Assembly: GCA_937894465.1 (NCBI GenBank)
Contig: CALCRE010000299.1
Span: 1-64,000, forward strand
DNA length: 64,000 nucleotides
DNA from: an uncultured Clostridia bacterium
GTDB lineage: Bacteria > Bacillota > Clostridia > JAAYHZ01
Direction of reading: 5' to 3'
Part shown: positions 26,510 to 36,246 of the stretch, one piece after another
Position numbering within the stretch: the first letter of the stretch is position 1
Layout: the number at the start of each line of letters is the position of its first letter
Position numbers and translations under genes: made by a program
Notes under the pieces: generated by a model
What the model was told of the DNA's origin: nothing
The model's database searches: none
The model's input: only the letters and a program-made list of their open reading frames with translations

Positions 26510-27877
26510 TTATCTTCCTACCAAGCCGGTTTTATTAATCAAATAATCCAACATTTCATCCATTGCGGTGATCATTCTTGAAGACGCTTGGTATGACTTT
26601 TCATACTTGATCATATTGGCCATTTCCTCGTCCAAAGATACACCGGATATCGATTCTCTCCTGTATTCTATATTCGATAACAAATAGCCTCTGTTGGTCG
26701 ACATATTGTTTGCATAGGATGTTTCCACACCCAGCTCTGAAGCAAAGCTTCTTAAAAACGCTTCGAAGTCACCCTTTGTATCATCATCCCTTAATGCCAA
26801 CAAGGCCAGTATGTTTTCGTTATTCCCGGTGTTCTCCCCAGCTTCAACTTTCCCGGAGGATCCGGCAATGTAGTTGACATTGGTCAACAAGGGATTAATC
26901 CTTATATTGGATGCCTTGGTGCAGGTATCATCAAAAAAGTTGATTCCGGTTTGAGACTCAATATTTTCCTCGGTATTCGGGTAAGTCCATCCTGCTTTGT
27001 GCACTGCATTGAATTCTGTCACCAATTTTTGTGCAAAATCGTCTAACAGGTTTAGAAAATAGGGGATTCCTTTTTGTTGATCCGTCGCTCCTGTGATCAT
27101 ATCCACATGACCTTTCAACTTACCGGATAAAAACGGTGGCATTTGGTCTGGGTCCGGTAAAAGAACTTGTTGTGCCGAGTTGCTTCGGTCGTTTACAAGC
27201 ACTTCGGAAAAGGTAACATCCACATACTCTGAAAGTTGGTCCATAAAAACATCTCTTTTATCCCTTAAGTCATTGGCGTTTTGACCGCTTAATTCATATC
27301 TTGCTATTTGCTCATTTAATGATTCGATATTTTTTATGGTTTCATTGACCTGCTTCACCGATTGAGCAAGTTGAAATTCCTGATCCTTTAGCGCTTTTTG
27401 CAATTGGTTACTCGTATAATTCAAGGTTTCTGTCAAGCTGATGGCTTGTTGCATAAAGCTTGTCCTTACATCTTTACTGCCGACATTTTTAGAAAGCTCC
27501 TCTAGTCCGTTAAAGAACAGATTCAACGCATGGCTGATGCCGGTATCAGAAGGCTCTTTGAATATGTCTTCCATATAGGATAGGGCTTCGGATTTGACAT
27601 TCCATTCTCCTGTTGATGAATTCTCTTCTCTAAATTGTCTATCCAAAAAATCGTTTCGTATACGTTCAATGGTTTGAATGTCCACACCTTCACCGATTCT
27701 ATTTGAATAGTCGGCAAGAAGTGACGAGCTCATCCCCGGCTCTATGGAAGAGCCGATGACTCTTTGCCTCGTATATCCTTTTGTATCGGCATTGGCTACA
27801 TTGTGTGCCGTCACATTCAATGCCGCTTGGTTAAAAAACAATCCTTTTTTTGATATTTCAAATCCAAAAAATGTCAT
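26510..27877 (-). CDS. flgK: FlgK, hook-filament junction protein
   Basis: 455 aa. N-terminal FFGFEISKKGLFFNQAALNVTAHNVANADTKGYTRQR and C-terminal SGVSLDEEMANMIKYEKSYQASSRMITAMDEMLDYLINKTG are the FlgK signatures. It joins hook to filament. The ATG at 27877 follows GGAGT; the open frame extends 20 codons further upstream without a ribosome site. Confidence 0.95.
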   Translation of the reverse strand: MTFFGFEISKKGLFFNQAALNVTAHNVANADTKGYTRQRVIGSSIEPGMSSSLLADYSNRIGEGVDIQTIERIRNDFLDRQFREENSSTGEWNVKSEALSYMEDIFKEPSDTGISHALNLFFNGLEELSKNVGSKDVRTSFMQQAISLTETLNYTSNQLQKALKDQEFQLAQSVKQVNETIKNIESLNEQIARYELSGQNANDLRDKRDVFMDQLSEYVDVTFSEVLVNDRSNSAQQVLLPDPDQMPPFLSGKLKGHVDMITGATDQQKGIPYFLNLLDDFAQKLVTEFNAVHKAGWTYPNTEENIESQTGINFFDDTCTKASNIRINPLLTNVNYIAGSSGKVEAGENTGNNENILALLALRDDDTKGDFEAFLRSFASELGVETSYANNMSTNRGYLLSNIEYRRESISGVSLDEEMANMIKYEKSYQASSRMITAMDEMLDYLINKTGLVGR

Positions 27878-27899
27878 ATATACTCCTAAAGTTTGCTTA

Positions 27900-28394
27900 T
27901 TATACGGTTGTATCAATAATGTTCCGCTTTTGCACAAGGGCTCGGTCTCCCGAATGATTATAAGTATCCTGCTCCGTCTCTCCCATCACGATTTTGTTGA
28001 CCACCTCGTTGATGTATTTAAGGTTGTTGTTTAGTAATTTGCTGTTAAGATCATTCAAATCCTTTTGTTTTTTCAAAACGCTTTGAAGTTCTTTCACATG
28101 TAAAGAAAGCTTATCTTGAAGTTCGGGAGGGGTTTGAGCTAGAACTTGTTTTATATCAATGGTTGTTGGATCCAATTTCAAATTGTGAGCAATGCTCACA
28201 CAAAGGTCTTCCCTTGTTTTTTCGCACTCTTCCAACTCCTCTAACCAAGTTTGCTCTTGCTTTACAATATAGTCCAACTCTTTTACATCGTTATGTATGA
28301 TCACTTGGGTCTTTTTTTCAGAAAGCTCAAGCATAAATATATGCAGATTCTTTTGCTTTTCCAACACATCGATTAATTGCTCTATGTAATTCAT
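27900..28394 (-). CDS. flgN: FlgN-family export chaperone
   Basis: 164 aa, helical. Long coiled-coil helices (about residues 1-60 and 90-135: LQSVLKKQKDLNDLNSKLLNNNLKYINEVV). The position between flgM and flgK identifies it as FlgN, the chaperone for FlgK and FlgL. Confidence 0.85.
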   Translation of the reverse strand: MNYIEQLIDVLEKQKNLHIFMLELSEKKTQVIIHNDVKELDYIVKQEQTWLEELEECEKTREDLCVSIAHNLKLDPTTIDIKQVLAQTPPELQDKLSLHVKELQSVLKKQKDLNDLNSKLLNNNLKYINEVVNKIVMGETEQDTYNHSGDRALVQKRNIIDTTV

Positions 28395-28407
28395 TGAAAA
28401 GACCCCT

Positions 28408-28686
28408 TTACTTTTGAACTTTCTTGCTGTTTCTTATCATGCTATCTGCAACATCCATACTGTCAACCTTATATGTTCCGTTCTCCACCGCCTTTTTTAT
28501 TTGTGAAACCTTCTCCGGCCTTATGTCACCGGATGCTTTAGCGGCTTTTACTGCAGTCATATAGGCCTTTGCTTCTTCCGAAAGCTCCAGTCGATCTTGT
28601 TGTTGAATTTCCGGTTGCCTTTTTTCACTTGCAGTTACTTTATATTTTGCTATATAATCCGCCGGTTTGATCGGGTTAATCTTCAT
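28408..28686 (-). CDS. flgM: FlgM, anti-sigma-28 factor
   Basis: 92 aa. C-terminal RPEKVSQIKKAVENGTYKVDSMDVADSMI is the sigma-28-binding helix pair; the N-terminal DRLELSEEAKAYM is also typical. It holds FliA inactive until exported. Located directly after the rod genes and before flgN-flgK. Confidence 0.93.
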   Translation of the reverse strand: MKINPIKPADYIAKYKVTASEKRQPEIQQQDRLELSEEAKAYMTAVKAAKASGDIRPEKVSQIKKAVENGTYKVDSMDVADSMIRNSKKVQK

Positions 28687-28689
28687 ATA

Positions 28690-29403
28690 TTACCGCCTTA
28701 TATTATTAGCCAAGCCTTCCATCTCATCTGCCGTGGTGATGGCTCTGGCCGCTGTTTGATACGCTCTTTGAATTCGTATCATCCTTGTTAACTGATCCGT
28801 TACACTGACATTGGAGCTTTCCAAATATCCTTGCTTTACGATAGAGGTTGCTCCGTCTTGAGCCTGCCCGGAACTTTCTGTTGTTTCATAGTAATTACTA
28901 CCTAGTGAAGACAGACCTTGAGGATTGACAAAATTGAACACCCCCGGCATTCTGCTGATATTCTCTCCGTCATACACTACAATACGGTTCCTGTTTTGAT
29001 CCAATACATAATATCCTTCTTTCGTAACCAAATACGGGGTATTATCTATTATCCCTATATTAAAGTTTCCGTCTCGGGTATAGAATATTTCTTCATTGGA
29101 ATCCACTGCAAAGAACCCTTCCCCTTCAAGGGCAAAATCAGTTTTGATATCCGTTTGTTCAAAAGACCCTTGTGTAAAAGCTGTCTTTATATCCCCCACC
29201 AGCACACCATGACCTTGTTGCAAATTGTTCTGTTCCGATTCTTGTACCGGTGTTTCCATGGTGCGGTACAAGGCATCTTTAAAGCCTACCGTCTTGCCTT
29301 TAAATCCGGTTGTGTTGACATTGGATATATTATCAGCCAATTGGTCCATATTCTTTTGATGTGCCGTCATGGCAGAGACGGCAGTGTATAACGATTGGAT
29401 CAT
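28690..29403 (-). CDS. flgG: FlgG-like rod protein
   Basis: 237 aa. MIQSLYTAVSAMTAHQKNMDQLADNISNVNTTGFK (flagellar rod signature), DFALEGEGFFAV in the middle and C-terminal LESSNVSVTDQLTRMIRIQRAYQTAARAI. The FlgF/FlgG subfamily is hard to split; it could also be called FlhP. It forms the distal rod. Only 12 bp from its paralogue. Confidence 0.85.
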   Translation of the reverse strand: MIQSLYTAVSAMTAHQKNMDQLADNISNVNTTGFKGKTVGFKDALYRTMETPVQESEQNNLQQGHGVLVGDIKTAFTQGSFEQTDIKTDFALEGEGFFAVDSNEEIFYTRDGNFNIGIIDNTPYLVTKEGYYVLDQNRNRIVVYDGENISRMPGVFNFVNPQGLSSLGSNYYETTESSGQAQDGATSIVKQGYLESSNVSVTDQLTRMIRIQRAYQTAARAITTADEMEGLANNIRR

Positions 29404-29414
29404 ATAATAATTCC

Positions 29415-30119
29415 TTAAACCCTTCCTATGTCTTTGACAGCTAAGCCTAAACTCTCATCAATGATAGACGCTATTTTTTGATTGGTTTCAAAAGCCCTTG
29501 TTATTTCCATCATGTCGGTCATTTGTCTTACCAAATCCACATTGGATCCTTCCAAAAAACCTCGCCTTATTTTCCCCCCTGCCATAACCGGTTCTGCACC
29601 TTCTAAGCCCTCATACAAGTTGTCTCCGACTTTTCTTACATACTCCGGGTTTGTAAAGTTTGTCAATTGGATCAAGTCTACATAAAATTCAACCGAGGTT
29701 AAATAAATGGGTTCTCCGTTCATCCCTAAAACCGGATATCCCGAGCCGGTCACCAATTGCATATTTTCATCCGTTTGAAACGATCCGTCCCGTGTGTATC
29801 GGACCCCTTCCGGAGTATTAACAGCAAAAAAGCCTTCTCCTTGTATAGCAAAATCGGTCAATCGATCTGTTTGTTCCAATGCACCTTGAACAAAGTCAGT
29901 AAACACCTCATCCACATGGACTCCATTGTTGACAGACCCAACATTCTCATAACCCGCATCATCCGATCTTGATATCAATATTTCGGCAAAAGATTTTACC
30001 AAGAGTTTATCTTGCTTGAACCCGGTTGTTTCAACATTGGCCATGTTGTTTACCGTTACATCCAGCCTTTTTCTTTGTGTTATCATGCCGGTTCCGGCTG
30101 TATACAATCCTCTTATCAT
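29415..30119 (-). CDS. flgF: FlgF/FlhO-like rod protein
   Basis: 234 aa. MIRGLYTAGTGMITQRKRLDVTVNNMANVETTGFK, DFAIQGEGFFAV and C-terminal LEGSNVDLVRQMTDMMEITRAFETNQK. Paralogue of the next gene. The pair lies directly after the fliA gene, as in many Clostridia. Confidence 0.85.
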   Translation of the reverse strand: MIRGLYTAGTGMITQRKRLDVTVNNMANVETTGFKQDKLLVKSFAEILISRSDDAGYENVGSVNNGVHVDEVFTDFVQGALEQTDRLTDFAIQGEGFFAVNTPEGVRYTRDGSFQTDENMQLVTGSGYPVLGMNGEPIYLTSVEFYVDLIQLTNFTNPEYVRKVGDNLYEGLEGAEPVMAGGKIRRGFLEGSNVDLVRQMTDMMEITRAFETNQKIASIIDESLGLAVKDIGRV

Positions 30120-30169
30120 TTTAATTTCCCCCCGTTATATTACTTATATCGCCTCAAAACTGAAAACCT

Positions 30170-30922
30170 TTAGGCATCTATAAAACTTTTCAGTTTGCTC
30201 CTTAATTGAAACAATGCCTGGGAATGAATTTGGGAAACCCTCGACTCACTGACACCCAATACAACTCCAATCTCTTTTAATGTCAGTTCCTCGTAGTAGT
30301 ATAGTGTGATCACCAACCTTTCCCTGTCTGACAACAAGTCTATGCCCTCTGCAAGAGAGTGTTTCAATTCGTTATGTACAAGGCTTGCACCGGGCATTGA
30401 CTCTTCATCATCGGATGCCGGTTCCAATCCGGTGTTTTCCAATACTTCGTCAAGGTTTAAAATATTATAGGTGTATGAATCGTCCAATATCTTTCGCAGC
30501 TGCTTTTTATCCAAACTTAAGTGTTTGCAAACTTCCTCTTCCGTGGCAGGCTTTCCGGTTTGTGTTTGGATGGTTTCATAAGCCGATTCCACCCTTTTGA
30601 TCTTGCTCCTTACATTTACAGGCAAGAAATCTTGCCTTCGAAGAAAGTCAATGATCTCTCCTTTGATTCGATAAGTTGCATAGGTTTCGAAAGAGGTTTC
30701 CTTCTCCATATCATACTTTGCCACCGCATCCATCAGCCCCATGACTCCACAGCTCATCAAGTCATCTGTTTCCACAAACTTTCCGTAACTTTGCACCATC
30801 TTAAACGATATTTTCTTAACAAGATGAATGTAGTGTTCCACCAAGGCATTTCGATCCGTAAGGTCCTTTTTCTTTTGATACCTCTTCCACAATTCATCGA
30901 CATCCGTTTTCGTTTCAAACAT
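30170..30922 (-). CDS. fliA: FliA (SigD), flagellar sigma-28
   Basis: 250 aa. Region 2: DDLMSCGVMGLMDAVAKYDMEKETSFETYATYRIKGEIID; region 4: LSDRERLVITLYYYEELTLKEIGVVLGVSESRVSQIHSQAL. It directs transcription of late flagellar genes; a matching promoter precedes flagellin. The ATG at 30922 follows AAAGGA; an ATG six codons earlier is possible. It directly follows flhA without flhF, flhG or che genes. Confidence 0.95.
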   Translation of the reverse strand: MFETKTDVDELWKRYQKKKDLTDRNALVEHYIHLVKKISFKMVQSYGKFVETDDLMSCGVMGLMDAVAKYDMEKETSFETYATYRIKGEIIDFLRRQDFLPVNVRSKIKRVESAYETIQTQTGKPATEEEVCKHLSLDKKQLRKILDDSYTYNILNLDEVLENTGLEPASDDEESMPGASLVHNELKHSLAEGIDLLSDRERLVITLYYYEELTLKEIGVVLGVSESRVSQIHSQALFQLRSKLKSFIDA

Positions 30923-30966
30923 ACAATCCGTTCCTTTCATCTATTCATCCCTTGTGTAAAACTAAT

Positions 30967-33006
30967 TTAAGCTGTGATCACATGCTTGTTGATCAGTTGT
31001 ACATGGGGCTCTATTTCATTAAAAGATAAAACAACAAGATCCGGTGCCAATTGTTCTGTTAAATACTTAAAGTGAAATCGCACCACCGGGGATGTGACCA
31101 CCAGAGGTTGCAAGCCCATTTGAGTAAAGGATTCTATGGCATCCTTCACTTTGGTCAACATGCTTTGCAATACAGTAGGTTCCAGATTGACATAAGACCC
31201 TTGTTTGGTTTGATGAATGTTATCCAGGATCAACTGCTCCAAATCCGGATCCGGCATCATCACCGGAGCCTTTCCTTCCGGCACGAACTTTGCAGTGATG
31301 ACCCTTCTCAAGTTTTGCCTTACATATTCGGTCAACATCTGAGTGTCCTTTGTCATTTGCCCGTAATCGCTTAATGTTTCCAATATGGTGGTCATATCCT
31401 TAATGGGAATTCCTTCTTTTAACAAATAGGATAATACTTTTTGCACCTCTCCCAAGGACACGACTTTTGGAACACAATCCTCTATTAACGCCGGTTGGGT
31501 TTTGTGGATCATGTCGATCAAGTCTTTGACCTGTTGCCTGTCCAAAAGCTCGTGTCCATGGTGTTTTAACACATCAGCCAAATGGGTTGCGATGACTGAA
31601 GTGGGTTCGATCAATGTGTAACCTGACATCTCGGCTTTACTTCTTGTCTTTTGATCCACCCATTTAGCCGGCAAACCGAATGCAGGCTCAAAGTCTTCAA
31701 TACCCTCAATAGTGTCTTGAGTGTCATCGTTTTTGATTGCCATATATCGGTCTGCATACACAGTGCCTTCTGCCACCTTGGCACCTCGGATCTTGATGAC
31801 ATATTTGTCCGGTGAAAGCTGCATATTGTCCCGCAAACGTACCACCGGTACCACCAACCCCAATTCAACGGCACATTGCTTTCTGATGGCCACCACCCTG
31901 TCCAAAAGATCTCCCCCTTGGTTGACATCCACAAGAGGAATGATATTGTAACCGAACTCCAACTCGATTTTATCCACTTGTAAAAATGTGCTGATATCTT
32001 CGGCCTTTCTGGTTTCCTTCACTGCCTTTTCTTGTTCTTGGGCTTTTTCTTTCACTTGCTTTTCTTTGGTCGCTTTCTTTAGGGAATAACCTAATACCAC
32101 AAACAAGGTTGCAAAGAACAACATGGACAATTTGGGAAGACCGGGAATCAAGCTGACCACCGCCACAATGACACCGGATACGATTAAAACATCCGGCTGT
32201 GTAAACAGCTGCTTTCTGATGTTGGTCCCGATGTTTTCATCCGATGCGGCTCTTGTGACCGTGATACCTGTGGCGGTGGAAACCAAAAGAGCAGGCAGTT
32301 GGCTTAATATCCCGTTACCTGTTGCCGATAACGCATAAGTACTTAATACATCATCAAAGGTCAACTGATCCATGACCATACCGATGATGATCCCCCCTAC
32401 AAAGTTAATGGCTGTGATGATGATCCCCATCACGGCATCTCCTTTTACGAACTTGCTAGCCCCATCCATGGATCCGTAAAAGTCGGCTTCCCGTTGAACG
32501 TCCCTGCGCCTGACCTTAGCCATAACCTCATCAATCACCCCGGAGTTCAAATCTGCATCGATGGCCATTTGTTTCCCCGGCATGGCATCCAATGTAAAGC
32601 GGGCTGCAACTTCCGAAACCCTCTCGGTACCTTTTGTGATGACAATGAACTGTCCTATGACCATAATGAGAAACAAGATGATTCCCACAACAAAGTTATC
32701 ACCAATGACAAAGGAGCCGAATGTTTTTACCACCTTTCCGGCATCCCCTGCGTTGGACAAGATCAGTCGAGTGGCTGCAATGTTAAGACCTAATCGGAAC
32801 AATGTGACAATCAACAAAAGGGAAGGGAACACGGAAAATTGCAAAGGTTCGGTGATATAAAGGGCGGTGAGCAATATGACAATGGAAATCAATATGTTGA
32901 ATATGAACAAAAAATCAAGAGCCTTAGGCCTTAGAGGTATCATGATCAATAAAATGACACCTACAATTGAAACGGCAATCAAACTGTCCCCTATCTTTGT
33001 TTTCAT
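30967..33006 (-). CDS. flhA: FlhA, flagellar type III export protein
   Basis: 679 aa. About eight N-terminal membrane segments (residues ~5-310) are followed by the cytoplasmic FHIPEP domain. The FHIPEP signature region DAMPGKQMAIDADLNSG lies near residue 145. It forms the export gate ring that docks chaperone-substrate complexes. The ATG at 33006 is used; frames upstream overlap the flhB end. Confidence 0.96.
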   Translation of the reverse strand: MKTKIGDSLIAVSIVGVILLIMIPLRPKALDFLFIFNILISIVILLTALYITEPLQFSVFPSLLLIVTLFRLGLNIAATRLILSNAGDAGKVVKTFGSFVIGDNFVVGIILFLIMVIGQFIVITKGTERVSEVAARFTLDAMPGKQMAIDADLNSGVIDEVMAKVRRRDVQREADFYGSMDGASKFVKGDAVMGIIITAINFVGGIIIGMVMDQLTFDDVLSTYALSATGNGILSQLPALLVSTATGITVTRAASDENIGTNIRKQLFTQPDVLIVSGVIVAVVSLIPGLPKLSMLFFATLFVVLGYSLKKATKEKQVKEKAQEQEKAVKETRKAEDISTFLQVDKIELEFGYNIIPLVDVNQGGDLLDRVVAIRKQCAVELGLVVPVVRLRDNMQLSPDKYVIKIRGAKVAEGTVYADRYMAIKNDDTQDTIEGIEDFEPAFGLPAKWVDQKTRSKAEMSGYTLIEPTSVIATHLADVLKHHGHELLDRQQVKDLIDMIHKTQPALIEDCVPKVVSLGEVQKVLSYLLKEGIPIKDMTTILETLSDYGQMTKDTQMLTEYVRQNLRRVITAKFVPEGKAPVMMPDPDLEQLILDNIHQTKQGSYVNLEPTVLQSMLTKVKDAIESFTQMGLQPLVVTSPVVRFHFKYLTEQLAPDLVVLSFNEIEPHVQLINKHVITA

Positions 33007-33013
33007 ATGTACA

Positions 33014-34090
33014 TCACTTTCCTTTCTTGATCTTGTAAATCCATGCAAGTATTTCGGCTACCGCTTTATAGAACTCCGCGGGTATCTGCTTTCCTACTTC
33101 CGTTGATTTGTATAAAGCCCGGGCCAAGGGTTTGTTCTCTACCATTTCCACACCATGTTCTTTTGCCTTCTCACGGATCTTTCCCGCAACAAAGCCTTGA
33201 CCTTTTGCCACCACCACCGGTGCCGAATCGGCTTCCGGCTCATACCGGAGGGCAATGGCCAGCCGGGTGGGGTTGGTGATTACCACATCGGCTTTGGGTA
33301 CGGCTTGCATCATCCTGCTCATGCCGATTTCTCTTTGCTTTCTTTTGATCAGACCTTTTGTTTCGGGGTTTCCCTCCAACATCTTGTATTCTTCTTTGAC
33401 CTCTTGCTTGGTCATACGCAGATTTTTCTCGTATTCCCACCAGGTATAAAGATAGTCACCCAGAGCATAAATCAAAAGAAAAAGGCCTGCTTTCAATGCC
33501 ACATCCATGGATGTATCCAGCATAAATTTTGCAGATGACAATAAATCCATCGTCATCAAAAAAGGTATATGATCTGCATGGGCTTTGACGGTATTGACAA
33601 CGATGGAGGATATTATGACCACCTTGATCACGGATTTTAAAAGCTCCATCAGGGATTTTGCCGAAAACATCCTCTTTAAACCGCTGATGGGGTTCATTCT
33701 TGAAAACTTTGGTTTCAAGGCTTTGGTTGAAAACAAAAATCCGAATTGCAAACAGTTGACACATACGGCCAATACCAATGCAATCACCGATATCGGCGCA
33801 ATGACAACAACAATGGATACCAGGGCTTTAAACAAATAGTGATATACATAACCTAAATCCAATGCCCCCTCATTAGGGTGGACACTTTGAAAAAGATCAA
33901 CAAAAGCAAGTGTTGTCTTCTCCAAAAAGAAAGATCCCAACAAACGAAGTGATGCAAACAAGGCCAGCAACGTAATAGCGGAATTAAGCTCTGTACTCTT
34001 TCGAACTTCGCCTTTTTCCCTTGAATCTCTTCTTCTTTTAGGCGTGGCTTTTTCAGTACGGTCATCTGACGCCATCATCATGAACATCAT
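33014..34090 (-). CDS. flhB: FlhB, flagellar export switch
   Basis: 358 aa. Basic N-terminus (DDRTEKATPKRRRDSREKGEVRKSTE), four membrane segments, then a cytoplasmic autocleavage domain. The cleavage motif reads ITNPTRLAIAL, where the family usually has NPTH; the N-P-T core is intact. It switches export from hook to filament substrates. Five Met codons near the start leave the exact initiation site uncertain. Confidence 0.95.
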   Translation of the reverse strand: MMFMMMASDDRTEKATPKRRRDSREKGEVRKSTELNSAITLLALFASLRLLGSFFLEKTTLAFVDLFQSVHPNEGALDLGYVYHYLFKALVSIVVVIAPISVIALVLAVCVNCLQFGFLFSTKALKPKFSRMNPISGLKRMFSAKSLMELLKSVIKVVIISSIVVNTVKAHADHIPFLMTMDLLSSAKFMLDTSMDVALKAGLFLLIYALGDYLYTWWEYEKNLRMTKQEVKEEYKMLEGNPETKGLIKRKQREIGMSRMMQAVPKADVVITNPTRLAIALRYEPEADSAPVVVAKGQGFVAGKIREKAKEHGVEMVENKPLARALYKSTEVGKQIPAEFYKAVAEILAWIYKIKKGK

Positions 34091-34091
34091 T

Positions 34092-34868
34092 TTACAAAAC
34101 CATCCTTCTTGCCAACTCCCTTATACTCGTAAACATCAAATCAAACATGTTGCCGGAGAGCCCGAAGAATACAGGGACGGTCAAAACCATAACAACAAAG
34201 CCCACGATGATCTTGATGGGTATGCCCACAACAAACATGTTCATTTGGGGAACGGTTCGAATGACAATACCCAAAGCCGTTTCTGTAATGAACATAGCCG
34301 CCATGACCGGCATGGCCAACCTCAAAGTCAAAGCTACGGTTAACAGGAAAAACTCCACCATAACAACCCCTATATCGAGGTTGATTTCAAAATTTCCCGG
34401 TGGCATCAACACAAAGGTCTCGGCCAATATCCGGATCAATGTATGATGACTGTTAGTTATAAAAAACAGGACAAGGAAAAATATATGAAGCATATTCCCC
34501 ACTAAGGGTACTTGGGACTCGGTTCTTTGATCAAATAATTGCGCCATTCCGAAGCCGATTTGGGTGTCAATAATATGACCTGCGGATAAAACCGCTGAGA
34601 AGAACAACGTTGTAACAAAGCCCATGCTCAAACCTGTAATTAACTCTTTGATACAATTGTTGATAAACTCGTATAAGCCCGTCTCTTGCTGAACCGGAGG
34701 AAACAAGTTGATTAAAACATACGTTAAAAACAAAGAAAGCAATATTTTTAAGCCGGGAGGTGCGTTCTTCTTCCCTAAAACCGGTGACAAGGTGAACAAG
34801 GCCGCCACCCGCAAGAATATGTATAAAAATTGAGCCGTCCAGCTTAAAAGTACCGTTTCGTCCAGCAT
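34092..34868 (-). CDS. fliR: FliR, export gate protein
   Basis: 258 aa with six predicted membrane segments. Typical FliR features: PPGLKILLSLFLTYVL, GFVTTLFFSAVLSAGHIIDTQIGFGMAQLFDQ and PVMAAMFITETALGI. Lies between fliQ and flhB. Confidence 0.95.
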   Translation of the reverse strand: MLDETVLLSWTAQFLYIFLRVAALFTLSPVLGKKNAPPGLKILLSLFLTYVLINLFPPVQQETGLYEFINNCIKELITGLSMGFVTTLFFSAVLSAGHIIDTQIGFGMAQLFDQRTESQVPLVGNMLHIFFLVLFFITNSHHTLIRILAETFVLMPPGNFEINLDIGVVMVEFFLLTVALTLRLAMPVMAAMFITETALGIVIRTVPQMNMFVVGIPIKIIVGFVVMVLTVPVFFGLSGNMFDLMFTSIRELARRMVL

Positions 34869-34872
34869 CTTA

Positions 34873-35142
34873 TCACCTTACCGCCATGGACATATAGTCA
34901 TAAAGTGTCAATGTAAAATCCATCAGCTTGTTTAGCATCCAAGGGCCGAAAAGAATGATTGCCAAAAAGATGGTGACAATTTTAGCGATAAAGCCCAATG
35001 ATTGTTCATTGACCTGTGTGGCGGCCTGAATAATGGACACAAGGATTCCTGTGAACAAACCGGCCGCCAACACCGGAGCCGCCACTTGAATCACCGTTAA
35101 TAAAGCTTCTTGAATGATGGTTACTGCATCGGATTGTCCCAT
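34873..35142 (-). CDS. fliQ: FliQ, export gate protein
   Basis: 89 aa with two membrane helices (about residues 15-38 and 50-72). VAAPVLAAGLFTGILVSIIQAATQVNEQSLGFIAKI is the FliQ core. Confidence 0.95.
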   Translation of the reverse strand: MGQSDAVTIIQEALLTVIQVAAPVLAAGLFTGILVSIIQAATQVNEQSLGFIAKIVTIFLAIILFGPWMLNKLMDFTLTLYDYMSMAVR

Positions 35143-35150
35143 ATATACTC

Positions 35151-35918
35151 CTAATTAAAACTTGTTACCAATGTTTCTACGGTCATCGACCAACCGTCCA
35201 CCAATACGAACAACAACAGTTTAAAAGGCATGGATATTAATGTGGGTGGCAACATCATCATACCCATGGACATCAATGTGCTTGCAACAATCATGTCTAT
35301 AACTATAAAGGGGATGTACAAGTAAAATCCCATTTTAAAAGCAGTTTTAAGTTCGCTTGTTATAAATGCGGGAATGACTGTTGTCAAGGGCAGTTGATCC
35401 AACGTCTCCGGGGCTTGCCCTCCGGACAATTCGATAAACAAATTCACGTCCTCACTGTATGTATTCTTCAACATGAACTCCTTGATCACCGCTGCTCCCG
35501 TATCAAGGGCTTCCTGTTGCCCGACGGTGTTTTCCATAAAAGGCTTGTACGCCGTATCGTTGATTTCGGTAATCACCGGTTTCATAATGAACAAAGTTAA
35601 AAACAAAGCCAAACCGATAAGAACCTGATTGGGCGGCGCTTGTTGCGTATTCATGGCATTTCTTGTGAATGAAAGCACAATAATGATCCGTGTAAAGGAA
35701 GTCATCATGATCAATATGGATGGCGCCAATGATAAAACCGTTAGAAACAACAGAAGTTTTACCGTTGTTGATACACCTTCCGGTGTATCTGTCAAAAGGT
35801 CTATATCAATCAAGGGCTGTGCAGAAGCCGTGGAGGTCTCTTTCCCCAAAAGGTAAATCGACATTAAGAATATCGCAATCAGGAACCGGTGCTTATTTAT
35901 TCTTTTTATACATAACAC
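35151..35918 (-). CDS. fliP: FliP, export gate protein
   Basis: 255 aa. Signal-like N-terminus, then SLAPSILIMMTSFTRIIIVLSFTR and C-terminal AFKMGFYLYIPFIVIDMIVASTLMSMGMMMLPP, the two FliP signatures. Overlaps the fliO-like gene by 26 bp. Confidence 0.96.
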   Translation of the reverse strand: MLCIKRINKHRFLIAIFLMSIYLLGKETSTASAQPLIDIDLLTDTPEGVSTTVKLLLFLTVLSLAPSILIMMTSFTRIIIVLSFTRNAMNTQQAPPNQVLIGLALFLTLFIMKPVITEINDTAYKPFMENTVGQQEALDTGAAVIKEFMLKNTYSEDVNLFIELSGGQAPETLDQLPLTTVIPAFITSELKTAFKMGFYLYIPFIVIDMIVASTLMSMGMMMLPPTLISMPFKLLLFVLVDGWSMTVETLVTSFN

Positions 35919-36246
35919 CCCCTTTTAAAAACTTACCCAACATCTTCTCAAATGAATGGTTTTCCGGACTGCTTTGTTCTACCGCCACATTTTCAGGATC
36001 CAATGTATCGATCAGCGTGATATCATTTTCTGTGAACCCTAAAAGATATACGTGACCTCCGGCTTTTAAAAGGACAACGGATTTACCCTTGTCAATGTCT
36101 GTACGTTCAATCACATGCATGTTTGCACTTTTATGCATCCTGTTTGTCCTAGCCAAACGGATGACGGTAAACCGTGTCAGACAAATGACCAATATAAAAA
36201 AAGCCAAGTACATTACCGTATCAAAAGCAGTTTCTCCTTTCAACAT
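35893..36246 (-). CDS. fliO: FliO/FliZ-like export protein
   Basis: 117 aa. One membrane segment (about residues 10-28), then a small cytoplasmic FliO-type domain (MHVIERTDIDKGKSVVLLKAGGHVYLLGFTENDITLID). Identified by position between fliY and fliP as well as by sequence. Confidence 0.85.
   Translation of the reverse strand: MLKGETAFDTVMYLAFFILVICLTRFTVIRLARTNRMHKSANMHVIERTDIDKGKSVVLLKAGGHVYLLGFTENDITLIDTLDPENVAVEQSSPENHSFEKMLGKFLKGGVMYKKNK

Noticed and set aside
33240..33440. Small open frames on the opposite strand or other frames of the flagellar genes
   Set aside because: Numerous but without ribosome sites or motifs; they are shadows of conserved flagellar genes.
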